Shown here one piece after another: positions 54,048 to 62,793 of a stretch of 64,000 bases of DNA. Position 1 is the first letter of the stretch. Each line of letters begins with the position of its first letter. Under the pieces are notes generated by a model. It worked only from the letters and a program-made list of their open reading frames with translations, was not told the DNA's origin and did no database searches. A program made the translations under genes and the position numbers. The DNA comes from an uncultured Cytophagales bacterium (GTDB lineage Bacteria > Bacteroidota > Bacteroidia > Cytophagales > Thermonemataceae): assembly GCA_937911505.1 (NCBI GenBank), contig CALEMF010000045.1, positions 45,106 to 109,105 of the forward strand, read 5' to 3'.

Positions 54048-54869
54048 ATGTTATTGGCTCCCTTCTTTCAAGAACAAGCTGCGAAGCCCTCAGGCTTTAG
54101 ACGATTGGTGGTAGGTACGGTAGTACTTCTCCTACTCTCTATCATTATGACCTTACTACTCCAAATACTTTTGGATGGCTTGTGTTATAGTAAAGCCTTT
54201 TTCATATTTATTGCCAACGTATGTTTTTGGATCGTAATAAGTCCACTTATTATACAGCTTGGCAAGCAACCCAGGCACGCTACTACTTTCATTTGGACGC
54301 TTACTTTATGTGGTGTAGTATTGGCAGGCAACCAACTCTTTGTACGAGGAACCGTTGACTTATTGATGTATACATCATTTCGATGCACCACCGCTTCTGA
54401 CAGTTGGCTAGAGTATTTTTTATCTAACAACTTGCTTATCAACACCCTATGCTACGTGAGTTTTGTAAGCTATGGCTTCGCTAAACATACCCTACAAAAG
54501 GAAAAGTCATCTGCCGTTCTGCATAATAGGTCTCACTTTACTGATAAAGTTGCTGTAAAAGAGGGAAACCGTTTAGTCTACATCGATACAGATAGCATTA
54601 AATGGATAGAAGCTGATAATAACTGTATTGTATTCCATACTGCCTACAAAAAAATAGTCTCTTACCAGACCTTGAAATCGGTAGAAGCTGTCCTTGATCC
54701 TCAAGTTTTTATTCGTATTCATCGTTCTACTATTATCAATCGTTTTCTTGTGAAAAGTATTACTAACCTGTCTACAGGAGGCGGGCTTATACAAACCACT
54801 GATGATGTACAGTTGAGGGTGAGTAGAACTTACAAAAAAAACCTGCAAGACTTACTTTCTTCTCATTAG
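54048..54869 (+). CDS. Membrane-anchored LytTR response regulator
   Basis: About 273 residues from ATG 54048; a TTG at 53985 would add 21 residues. The N-terminal half has four hydrophobic helices (roughly residues 20-43, 50-70, 80-97 and 120-145). The last ~100 residues are a LytTR DNA-binding domain (DKVAVKEGNRLVYIDTDSIKWIEADNNC ... VFIRIHRSTIINRFLVKSI). There is no receiver domain, so sensing is presumably by the membrane part. It precedes the DUF5916 gene, a possible target. Confidence 0.88.
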   Translation: MLLAPFFQEQAAKPSGFRRLVVGTVVLLLLSIIMTLLLQILLDGLCYSKAFFIFIANVCFWIVISPLIIQLGKQPRHATTFIWTLTLCGVVLAGNQLFVRGTVDLLMYTSFRCTTASDSWLEYFLSNNLLINTLCYVSFVSYGFAKHTLQKEKSSAVLHNRSHFTDKVAVKEGNRLVYIDTDSIKWIEADNNCIVFHTAYKKIVSYQTLKSVEAVLDPQVFIRIHRSTIINRFLVKSITNLSTGGGLIQTTDDVQLRVSRTYKKNLQDLLSSH

Positions 54870-54968
54870 TGACCCTCCTGTATTTCACCCTGTAGTTTTT
54901 GCAACTGACCCTTTTGGGTTTTGTAAGGGCTGATTTCGTGCTTTTATTTGTCTCAAAACAAATAAGAC

Positions 54969-57233
54969 ATGAAGTCTAGTATTTTTCTGTGTTTAACCCC
55001 TTTAGTACTCCTTTCAATAAGCTGCCACATAACTCTGGCACAAGACACAACTTATTTGGATAAACCTCCTATGGTAATCAATAAGTTTTCGGAAACTATT
55101 GCGCTCGATGGATTAAGTGATGAAGCGGTTTGGCAAGAAGCTACTTCATTACCTTTTATTATGTTTAGACCCGTATGGGGACAGAAGCCTACCGAAAAAA
55201 CGGAAATGTTGATCGGCTATGATGATAATTTCTTATATGTCGCAGGGAGGTGTTACTACCAAGATTCTACCAGCATTATTGCTAGAACACTAGAGAGAGA
55301 TGGCTGGCGAGGTGATGACTGGATGACGCTCCACGTAGACAGCCGCTATGATAAACAAAATGCCTTTGTATTCTCTATTTACCCTTTAGGTAGCCGTTAC
55401 GATATGGCCACCTCTAACGATGCCGTAGAACTCGGTAACTCTACCTTTAATGATGCTTTCAATATGTTTTGGGAGGGAGAGTCAGTCATCAACGGCGAAG
55501 GTTGGTTTTTTGAAATGAAAATTCCCTTGTATAATCTTCGTTTTAAGGAAGACGATCAAGGTAACGTTCATATGGGCATTAGTGCTTCTCGCTCCATCCA
55601 GTTCAAACAAGAACTACATCAATTCCCTGCCGTACCTCAGAATGCCATTGATCCGATTATGAAGCCTTCTTTGAAACAACCCATAGTTTTAAAAGAGCTG
55701 CCTAAGCAAAAGCTATTTCTCTTTACCCCTTACGCATTGGGGCAGTACCAGCGGCAACATATTGTTAATGAAGACGAGACCCAATTTAATAGGCAAGTAG
55801 AAAGAAACTACCAACTAGGATTTGATGCCAAAATTGGGGTAAGTCCTTACCTAACGCTAGATCTTTCTGCTAATCCCGACTTTGCACAAGTAGAAGCAGA
55901 CGATCAGCTTGTGAACTTGACGCGCTTCTCACTCTTCTTCCCAGAAAGGCGGTTGTTTTTTCAGGAACAGGCAGGGCTCTTCGAGTTCAACCTTGGCGGT
56001 ACTTCTCAGCTCTTTTATAGTAGGCGCATTGGTATCAACGACGGACAACTTACTAACATTTATGGAGGTGCGCGGCTTACAGGAAAACTAAACGATAATA
56101 TAGATATTGGTGTGCTCACGATGCAAGCCGCCCCCATTGACTTAGAAGAAGGGGATCGCATTGCCACAGAAAATTTTAGTGTGGTACGCCTAAGACAAAA
56201 GATTTTCAACGATAGGAGTTTTCTGGGGACGATGCTTACCAGTAGAGTGGGCTCGGGTAGTCAGAATTATGCGCTTGGGATGGATGCCCTTTTAAACCCA
56301 AAAGATATTCATTATTTTCTTCTTTCGGTAGCCCATACACTTCAACAAGATTCTACCGAAGGTTTTAATACAGGTATAGATGATAGCAGGGTATCATTCC
56401 TCTGGGAAACCCGCAGAACAGATAAACTGCATCATAAGCTGGGCTACATCTATTCAGGGAGGAATTTTGATCCAGGCGTAGGCTTTGTGGCTAGAACCAA
56501 CTATCATAATGTTTGGGGTAATTTAAGTTACGGGAAGTTTGCCGATGAGCGGAAGGGAAACTTCCAATACCAACAATTCACTTTACTTGGTTTTGACGGT
56601 TTTTTTAATGCAGAGAGTGGACAGCTAGAAACGATGGTAGCTTCCAGTGGTATCAGCCTAACCAGCTTTAAAGGTCACTCCTTAAGAGGCAATATCTCTT
56701 ATAACTATGAGTACTTGGCCGAGGAGCTAGACTTTGGCAACGACATCATCATTGATTCAGGCAGCTACCACTTTGAGAATATCAGCTTGCGCTTTTCTCC
56801 GCCTCGCTTTAAAGGAGCCAGATTACCTATTACGCTTTCAGAGGGTGGCTTTTTTGATGGAAGGCGTTTTAATGCGACAATTAGCCCCATTTTTTATATA
56901 GGTAAACACTGGGAAATTGAGGCAGCCTACGACTTTACTTACTTACGCTTTCCTAGTAGAGACTTGTACAGACCTATTCAAGTTACGCGCCTTCGGCTCA
57001 ACTATGCTTTAAATCTTCACTTGTCCATCAATGCGGTGGTACAATACAATAGCACTACCGAGCAGATCTTCAACAACTTTAGGGTAAGGTATAATTTTAA
57101 AGATGGCCACGATTTATTTTTTGTCTGGAACGAAAACTTCTTTACTGATCGGCATTACTCAGAGTTAGTACAGCGTCCTGTATCTGACATTCAAAACTTT
57201 ACTATCAAATACTACTACACTTTTGATTTTTAA
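54969..57233 (+). CDS. CBM9-like plus DUF5916 outer-envelope protein
   Basis: 754 residues with a signal peptide (about 1-24). The N-terminal domain (LDGLSDEAVWQEATSLPFIMFRPVWGQKPTEKTEMLIGYDDNFLYVAGRCY) is of carbohydrate-binding family 9/DUF type. The remainder is the long beta-rich DUF5916 region (FFPERRLFFQEQAGLFEFNLGG) ending in TIKYYYTFDF, as outer-membrane barrels do. Probably an outer-membrane protein; enzymatic activity is not established. Confidence 0.85.
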   Translation: MKSSIFLCLTPLVLLSISCHITLAQDTTYLDKPPMVINKFSETIALDGLSDEAVWQEATSLPFIMFRPVWGQKPTEKTEMLIGYDDNFLYVAGRCYYQDSTSIIARTLERDGWRGDDWMTLHVDSRYDKQNAFVFSIYPLGSRYDMATSNDAVELGNSTFNDAFNMFWEGESVINGEGWFFEMKIPLYNLRFKEDDQGNVHMGISASRSIQFKQELHQFPAVPQNAIDPIMKPSLKQPIVLKELPKQKLFLFTPYALGQYQRQHIVNEDETQFNRQVERNYQLGFDAKIGVSPYLTLDLSANPDFAQVEADDQLVNLTRFSLFFPERRLFFQEQAGLFEFNLGGTSQLFYSRRIGINDGQLTNIYGGARLTGKLNDNIDIGVLTMQAAPIDLEEGDRIATENFSVVRLRQKIFNDRSFLGTMLTSRVGSGSQNYALGMDALLNPKDIHYFLLSVAHTLQQDSTEGFNTGIDDSRVSFLWETRRTDKLHHKLGYIYSGRNFDPGVGFVARTNYHNVWGNLSYGKFADERKGNFQYQQFTLLGFDGFFNAESGQLETMVASSGISLTSFKGHSLRGNISYNYEYLAEELDFGNDIIIDSGSYHFENISLRFSPPRFKGARLPITLSEGGFFDGRRFNATISPIFYIGKHWEIEAAYDFTYLRFPSRDLYRPIQVTRLRLNYALNLHLSINAVVQYNSTTEQIFNNFRVRYNFKDGHDLFFVWNENFFTDRHYSELVQRPVSDIQNFTIKYYYTFDF

Positions 57234-57250
57234 TCTTAAACCTTATCTAT

Positions 57251-57721
57251 ATGCCATTCTATCGTAATATCCTCTTTCTCTTATCTTTTTTAATAATCAC
57301 TTGTACGGCTGACAAGTCCACTCGTCAGCCAGATCTACTTTCAGCAAAAGACGAAGAAGCTTCACGATACTTGAAAGAAGTAGCCTGGCCCAAAGCATAC
57401 ACTGAGAAAGATACTGTACTACTCAAGCAGCTTTTGAGTGAGCGATTTGTAATCATTGACTATCATGGCGATTGGCATAGTAAACAAGATGAGCTTACTT
57501 GGCTCAAGGAGAACATTGCCCAAAGTGACTCTTTCTATTATGAGATCAAACGACTGGAACCTTTAGAGGATGGTACAGTGATTCTCTGTGGTACAGGACG
57601 TTTTGTTCGGAAAGCAGACTCATTGGATTTGACTTATCAAACAAGTAATGTTTTCGTCAAAGAAGATACACGCTGGAAAGCGGTACAGTCACACGTTTCT
57701 GGTGTAAAGGATACTGATTAA
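57251..57721 (+). CDS. DUF4440/SnoaL-like lipoprotein
   Basis: 156 residues. Signal peptide with lipobox LIITC, Cys18. The rest is an NTF2-like fold of the DUF4440 type (YLKEVAWPKAYTEKDTVLLKQLLSERFVIIDYHGDWHSKQDELTWLKEN ... WKAVQSHVSG). It is clearly paralogous to the next gene (shared EVAWP.AY, DELTW/DELAW, WKAVQSHVSG). Function unknown. Confidence 0.8.
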   Translation: MPFYRNILFLLSFLIITCTADKSTRQPDLLSAKDEEASRYLKEVAWPKAYTEKDTVLLKQLLSERFVIIDYHGDWHSKQDELTWLKENIAQSDSFYYEIKRLEPLEDGTVILCGTGRFVRKADSLDLTYQTSNVFVKEDTRWKAVQSHVSGVKDTD

Positions 57722-57795
57722 CCCGTTTATCAAAGATTACGTTTACATAACCCTTCAAAGTCTAAAAATATGCGACTATACAACACTTTTTTCTA

Positions 57796-58230
57796 TTGTC
57801 GCTTTTAGCGACTGCTTGTACGACTGAAAGATCTGTCAATCACCCAAACTTACCTTCGACAAAAGACAAAGAAGCTTTACGGTACTTGAAAGAGGTAGCG
57901 TGGCCTGAAGCGTACGCAAAACAAGATACCATACTTCTGGATAGAATCTTGGACGACAACTTTGTAATGATCGATCACGCAGGTAATTGGTATACCAAAA
58001 AAGATGAACTCGCTTGGATTAAAGAAAACGCCACCCAGAATGATTCTTTTTACTTCGAGATCAAGCGATTTGACCTGCTAGAAAATGGTACTGCTATTAT
58101 ATGTGGTACAGGTCACGTCGTCAAAGATTCTGTAAAGTCGACCTATCAATCTAGTAATATTTTCATCAAACGAGATACGCTCTGGAAAGCGGTACAATCG
58201 CACGTATCTGGGATTGAGCAAGAAAAGTAA
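57796..58230 (+). CDS. DUF4440-like lipoprotein with frameshifted signal peptide
   Basis: 144 residues from TTG 57796. The true start is probably ATG 57770 in another frame: MRLYNTFF reads well but stops at TAG after 12 codons. Adding one T to the six-T run at 57787-57792 fuses it to LLSLLATAC, giving a lipobox signal just like the paralogue upstream (MPFYRNILFLLSFLIITC). So one base is missing here, through mutation, phase variation or sequencing error. The body is intact and homologous to the 57251-57721 product. Confidence 0.75.
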   Translation: MSLLATACTTERSVNHPNLPSTKDKEALRYLKEVAWPEAYAKQDTILLDRILDDNFVMIDHAGNWYTKKDELAWIKENATQNDSFYFEIKRFDLLENGTAIICGTGHVVKDSVKSTYQSSNIFIKRDTLWKAVQSHVSGIEQEK

Positions 58231-58270
58231 TAGAGACTCCTATCATTAGGTACTATTGTATATTTTAATA

Positions 58271-58987
58271 ATGGAAAACATGAGCCAAATTCAAGAAAAT
58301 AGCTTACTTAAAATAGCAGGTATAGCTGCCTTCACTACCGCTTTTACTACCTTTTTACTATGGTGGTTGCCGCAGCAGTACGCTCCCCCTTCTAACTTTG
58401 AAGAGCAAATCCAGCTTGCACAAAATCCCTACTACCTTGCTCGTTTATGGGTAAACTTTGTCCATATTCCACTTGCTTTGATGGGCTATTTGGGTCTTGC
58501 TTACGTTGTACAACATAAAGCACTTCTGAGAGCCACCGCTGGTTTCAGTTGGTTTTTAATATGGGGTACTATTGAAATGCTTGGCATAGCAGGTATCATT
58601 TTTACTGTTAATAAGAACTGGAGGGTAAACTACACTGCCGCCGCTGAAACAGAACAACCTTTCATAAAGGCGCATATCGAGTACTATATGGCGGTTTGGG
58701 ATAGTCAATTCTTTGTACTCCTTATCGCCTTTTTGTTAGGTACAATATTCTTTGGCTGGGCCACTTGGAAGAGCAAAGGTTTAGAGCGGGTAGTAAGTTA
58801 TCTATTTTGGTTGGCAGCACCACTCACCATTTTCATTATTCTTTCTGGCTACTTTCAGGTTAACTGGCTAGGAGGTCTTGTTGGTGTCATTTATCCTATT
58901 CTTCAGCCTGTTAGTAGACTTCTTTTAGGTATATTTTTATGGAGAAAAGCTACCTCGGTAAGCTCAGAAGAAGTAAACACTATATAA
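58271..58987 (+). CDS. Six-helix membrane protein of unknown function
   Basis: About 238 residues from ATG 58271 (MENMSQIQENS); a TTG start 15 bases earlier is less likely. Five to six hydrophobic segments alternate with short loops. No family recognised. It follows the DUF4440 pair after 40 bp and its end overlaps the convergent 79-residue gene by 8 bp. Confidence 0.65.
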   Translation: MENMSQIQENSLLKIAGIAAFTTAFTTFLLWWLPQQYAPPSNFEEQIQLAQNPYYLARLWVNFVHIPLALMGYLGLAYVVQHKALLRATAGFSWFLIWGTIEMLGIAGIIFTVNKNWRVNYTAAAETEQPFIKAHIEYYMAVWDSQFFVLLIAFLLGTIFFGWATWKSKGLERVVSYLFWLAAPLTIFIILSGYFQVNWLGGLVGVIYPILQPVSRLLLGIFLWRKATSVSSEEVNTI

Positions 58988-59216
58988 ATAGCTGTTGCCA
59001 TTCCTTTTGCATAGCTTTAAAGCGTTTGAGGACGTCTTGAATGAAATCTTCGCTCAAAGCACTTTCTTCTACTTCTTGTTCACCTGTTACGTCCATCTCA
59101 CTTATCTTGTAGGTTTGTTCAAATCCGTTGCGTTCATACTTTATTAAGTATTTCTGGTTCCAAGCAAAGATGGTAATCTTGCAAGAAGGGTGTGTGAGTT
59201 CTTTAATGATTCTCAT
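58980..59216 (-). CDS. Small conserved-looking protein
   Basis: 78 residues from ATG 59216 (MRIIKELTHPSCKITIFAWNQ); an ATG nine codons earlier would lie in the neighbouring terminator region. N-terminal beta strands (KITIFAWNQKYLIKYERNGFEQTYKI) are followed by an acidic linker and a helix ending KRFKAMQKEWQQLFI. No function known. Confidence 0.6.
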   Translation of the reverse strand: MRIIKELTHPSCKITIFAWNQKYLIKYERNGFEQTYKISEMDVTGEQEVEESALSEDFIQDVLKRFKAMQKEWQQLFI

Positions 59217-59230
59217 AGGGCTGTTATTAA

Positions 59231-59264
59231 ATAATAAAGCCACAGTAAGTAAAATACTGTGGCT
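59231..59264 (-). terminator. Terminator after the SPOR-like gene
   Basis: A perfect 10-bp stem (59238-59247 with 59255-59264) continues on the minus strand into TTTATTATTT. Confidence 0.75.
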
Positions 59265-59286
59265 CTACTCATATATTTAGCAGAAG

Positions 59287-59850
59287 TTAGTTTACAAGGC
59301 TATCATCTCTTACGCCATCTCTATATCCAACAATAAAGGCATCCAGTACACCCATCTTCTGTGCGTAGGCTTTAAAATTCTCTGCATCAGATAAGCTCCG
59401 AAAACGCCCTAAAGTATACCGTTTAATTCCTCCATCTATCTCTTCAGAGCGAAGGTCAGTATTTTCATTGTTTGTTTGATAGGTCAGATCCATTTCTCTG
59501 TAAGCACCAATTTGTACTTTGTAAATCACGCCACTTTCATCAGTTGACACAGGCTGTCCTTTTCCTTCCATTCTGGAAAGCTGCGTATTTCTAGCACGTA
59601 AGCTATTCAATTGATTATCCTTGGCGGTTAGTTGCTGATTGATCTCTTCTCTCTCTGCTTCAATCTCTCCTACACGTTGGCTTAACGCCTCTTTTTCATC
59701 TACAAGTTTTTTAAAATCGAGCGGCTTGGTACGCTTCTTACGTTTCTTCCACTCTTTCGCTAATTTCTTTTCTTCTTTGCTAAGTTTTTGTGCTTGTACA
59801 GACCAACCTGCTAATAAAGCGAAACATAGTAAAAAAATTATTTTTTTCAT
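59287..59850 (-). CDS. SPOR-like coiled-coil envelope protein, paralogue 2
   Basis: 187 residues from ATG 59850. Signal peptide (MKKIIFLLCFALLAGWSVQAQ), a Lys/Glu-rich stretch KLSKEEKKLAKEWKKRKKR, a coiled coil (about 45-95), and a C-terminal SPOR-type domain (YKVQIGAYREMD ... KRYTLGRFRSLSDAENFKAYAQKMG...AFIVGYRDG). SPOR domains bind denuded peptidoglycan at division sites. It is tandem with a close paralogue 32 bp upstream. Confidence 0.82.
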   Translation of the reverse strand: MKKIIFLLCFALLAGWSVQAQKLSKEEKKLAKEWKKRKKRTKPLDFKKLVDEKEALSQRVGEIEAEREEINQQLTAKDNQLNSLRARNTQLSRMEGKGQPVSTDESGVIYKVQIGAYREMDLTYQTNNENTDLRSEEIDGGIKRYTLGRFRSLSDAENFKAYAQKMGVLDAFIVGYRDGVRDDSLVN

Positions 59851-59894
59851 GATGAATAACATTTATAAGCTTAAGCGTAAGCGTAATTTTTTAT

Positions 59895-60479
59895 TTAGAT
59901 AACGCCTTCTAGTACATCTTTTACATCTACACGTTTTCCATCGCGATAAGCTACAATCCAAGCATCTTTTAATCCCATAGCACGGATATACTTTTTGAAT
60001 TTATCGGCTTCCCAATAGTCTCTAAAGTAGCCCAACGTATATTTCTTAACTGATCCAGAGGTTTCTGCTCCTAAGTCTGTGTTATCGTTGGCCTGATCAG
60101 TGATATCAATACCTTCGTAAGCACCTATTTGTACTTTGAATACGACCCCTTTCTCCGACTTTGGACTAGCGTCTACTTCCATACTTACTTCTTTTTCCAA
60201 CTTCGCATTTTCAGCTTTTAAGGTGTTGATTTGTTCTTCTTTCGCTAGCAATGTCTTCCGATTTTCCGCCAATTCCGTATCCGCTGTATTCACTTGTGTC
60301 TGTAGCTCATCTTTTTCATCTACAATTGCTTTGAACTCAAGTGGAGAGAGCGCTTTTAGCTTCTTTTTCCACTCTTTGGCTAATTTCTTTTCTTCTTTAC
60401 TAAGTTTTTGTGCTTGTAAAGCAGAAGAAAAGCCTATACAACAAGCAAGTAAACAAATGAACATCCAAGTTTTTTTCAT
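59895..60479 (-). CDS. SPOR-like coiled-coil envelope protein, paralogue 1
   Basis: 194 residues with the same order as its neighbour: signal peptide, KLSKEEKKLAKEWKKKLK, coiled coil (about 55-100), and the SPOR-type end (FKVQIGAYEGIDITDQ ... KKYTLGYFRDYWEADKFKKYIRAMGLKDAWIVAYRDGKRV). The two arose by tandem duplication and have diverged mainly in the coiled coil. They likely act at the cell wall. Confidence 0.82.
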   Translation of the reverse strand: MKKTWMFICLLACCIGFSSALQAQKLSKEEKKLAKEWKKKLKALSPLEFKAIVDEKDELQTQVNTADTELAENRKTLLAKEEQINTLKAENAKLEKEVSMEVDASPKSEKGVVFKVQIGAYEGIDITDQANDNTDLGAETSGSVKKYTLGYFRDYWEADKFKKYIRAMGLKDAWIVAYRDGKRVDVKDVLEGVI

Positions 60480-60571
60480 AGGACTGATATTTCGTGTTTC
60501 AACTATAGATTACGAGAACTTGATATAAAAAGTTAACTAGGTAATGCTAAATTCGTAGAAAAGTATAAAAA

Positions 60572-61969
60572 TTATTGCATACTTCCTACCATTTTGTCAG
60601 GTTTTACCCAAGCGTCAAACTCTTCGTTTGTGAGTAAACCCAGTTCTAATGCAGCTTCTCTAAGTGTTTTATTCTCCTTGTGTGCCTTCTTTGCAATTTT
60701 GGCTGCATTCTCATAGCCTATATGTGGATTCAGCGCTGTAACAAGCATCAGCGAGTTTTCTAAATGCTTTTGAATCACTTCATGATTAGGCATAATACCC
60801 ACAGCACACTTATCGTTAAATGATCGGCAAGCATCTCCAATCAGACGCGCCGATTGTATTACATTAGCGGCAATCACAGGCTTGAATACATTGAGTTCAA
60901 AATGCCCTGTAGAGCCGCCCACTGCCACTGCTGTATCATTTCCAATTACTTGTGCACAAACCATCGTCATCGCTTCGGGCTGGGTAGGATTTACCTTCCC
61001 TGGCATTATAGATGAGCCTGGTTCATTACTAGGCAAAATGATCTCTCCAATCCCACAACGAGGGCCAGAACCTAACATCCTAATATCGTTGGCAATCTTC
61101 ATAAGTGATACGGCCGTCCTTTTGAGTGCTCCTGACATCTCTACCATTGCATCGTGCGCTGCCAGTGCTTCAAATTTATTAGGGGCGGTAAGGAAGGGAT
61201 AGCCAGTAAGCTCCGCAATCTTTTTAGCAACCAATACATCATATCCTTTGGGTGTATTTAAACCTGTTCCTACGGCAGTGCCTCCTAAGGCTAGCTCTCT
61301 AAGCATTTCCAATGCATTTGTAATTGTACGTAAGCTATTATCTAGTTGCTGTACGTATCCTGAAAACTCTTGCCCTAGTGTAAGCGGTGTAGCATCCATA
61401 AAATGGGTACGCCCTGTTTTTACAATTGACTTGAATTCTTCTACTTTTGTGCGTAAGGTATCCCTAAAGGCTTCTATACCTGGAATGGTAGTTTCTACGA
61501 TAAGCTTATAAGTAGCGATATGCATCGCTGTTGGAAACGTATCGTTAGAGGACTGAGACTTATTGACGTCATCGTTGGGATGCAGCGCCTTTTTTTCGTC
61601 TGTGAGTTGCCCGCCTTGTAGTACGTGTCCTCTGTAAGCTACTACCTCATTTACGTTCATATTTGACTGCGTACCAGAACCTGTTTGCCAAATAACCAAT
61701 GGAAATTGGTCATCTAGCTTTCCCTCCAATATTTCATCGCATACTTTCCCAATTAGATTTTTTTTCTCTTCAGAGAGTACGTTTAATTCATAATTAGCCA
61801 AGGCTGCAGCTTTTTTAAGATAGGCAAAGGCATAAATAATTTCCTTAGGCATGGAGGCTTCATCACCAATTTTAAAGTTATTACGGCTTCGCTCGGTTTG
61901 AGCACCCCAGTAAACTTGTGCAGGTACTTTTACTTCTCCAAGGGTGTCTTTTTCTATTCTATATTCCAT
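60572..61969 (-). CDS. fumC: Class II fumarate hydratase
   Basis: 465 residues. [32 protein letters not shown] is the family start; [30 protein letters not shown] and [16 protein letters not shown] form the active site. It catalyses fumarate to malate in the TCA cycle. A TATATTTG box at 62014-62021 on the minus strand is a likely promoter element, though its -33 partner is unclear. Confidence 0.97.
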   Translation of the reverse strand: MEYRIEKDTLGEVKVPAQVYWGAQTERSRNNFKIGDEASMPKEIIYAFAYLKKAAALANYELNVLSEEKKNLIGKVCDEILEGKLDDQFPLVIWQTGSGTQSNMNVNEVVAYRGHVLQGGQLTDEKKALHPNDDVNKSQSSNDTFPTAMHIATYKLIVETTIPGIEAFRDTLRTKVEEFKSIVKTGRTHFMDATPLTLGQEFSGYVQQLDNSLRTITNALEMLRELALGGTAVGTGLNTPKGYDVLVAKKIAELTGYPFLTAPNKFEALAAHDAMVEMSGALKRTAVSLMKIANDIRMLGSGPRCGIGEIILPSNEPGSSIMPGKVNPTQPEAMTMVCAQVIGNDTAVAVGGSTGHFELNVFKPVIAANVIQSARLIGDACRSFNDKCAVGIMPNHEVIQKHLENSLMLVTALNPHIGYENAAKIAKKAHKENKTLREAALELGLLTNEEFDAWVKPDKMVGSMQ

Positions 61970-62198
61970 GTGGGTCAGGGTTTAAGCTTAATTAAGGGAA
62001 TCAATCAGATCAACAAATATATAAAAGGATTTTTAAATACGAACCTTCTGGTCAAGTCCAAATAGTAGAAAACTTGCCAACTAAATATATACCAACAGGC
62101 TTATAGAAGTATTCAAGTACTTACCAAAACGATAGAGGTAAAACAACCCAATAATACTACTATGAGCAGTAAATTGATAGGCGAGTGTGTAGAATACT

Positions 62199-62726
62199 TT
62201 ATTGGGTAGTGTATGCTTGCAGCTTTTTTATCTGAGGTAAGTGATGTTGAAAATGATTTTTCAGGAAAGATACTGTTTGTGAGAGTGTGATACGTCCTGC
62301 AAAAGGATGCTTGAAAATGACTTTCCCTTCAAGTTCTTGAGGATAGTTGTCAATAAGTTGTTGAAAATCATTAAGATTTTGATGAAACCTCTCTTGTAAC
62401 TCTTCCAAAGTAATATCATTGGAAGGTGCTGGAAGTTTAGCAGGCATTTTCATTTTAAGTGGTAGCTTCAGTGTTACTGTAAGCCAAAAGCTGTTCCAAC
62501 TTGCTTTAAAGCCGCTCTCACGGACATTTTCACGGGTTTGTATTTTGTACTGGATATATTTTAGTATACCTTCGTGCGAGACCAATAAATGATGTAATAT
62601 TTGGTTGATTGACCACTTTCCAGCCTCCCGCTGTTTACTCAACTGGGTAGGTGGTAACTTTTCCAATGTAGCAAGCGTTTGCTTGACTTGTGTTGAAAAT
62701 AATGCGAAGCGTTTTCCTAAATTCAT
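62199..62726 (-). CDS. DinB-like protein
   Basis: 175 residues from ATG 62726 (MNLGKRFALFSTQVKQTL); the frame upstream adds 21 hydrophobic residues that do not fit a DinB start. Four-helix DinB fold with WSINQILHHLLVSHEG and the late FLKNHFQHHLPQIKKL supplying likely metal-binding His. It is related to thiol S-transferase/DinB proteins; substrate unknown. Confidence 0.78.
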   Translation of the reverse strand: MNLGKRFALFSTQVKQTLATLEKLPPTQLSKQREAGKWSINQILHHLLVSHEGILKYIQYKIQTRENVRESGFKASWNSFWLTVTLKLPLKMKMPAKLPAPSNDITLEELQERFHQNLNDFQQLIDNYPQELEGKVIFKHPFAGRITLSQTVSFLKNHFQHHLPQIKKLQAYTTQ

Positions 62727-62793
62727 CAGATTATAATATACTCTAGCAGCAATATAAAAAATATATTGGGCTTTTATGTAAAAAAACAATGCC

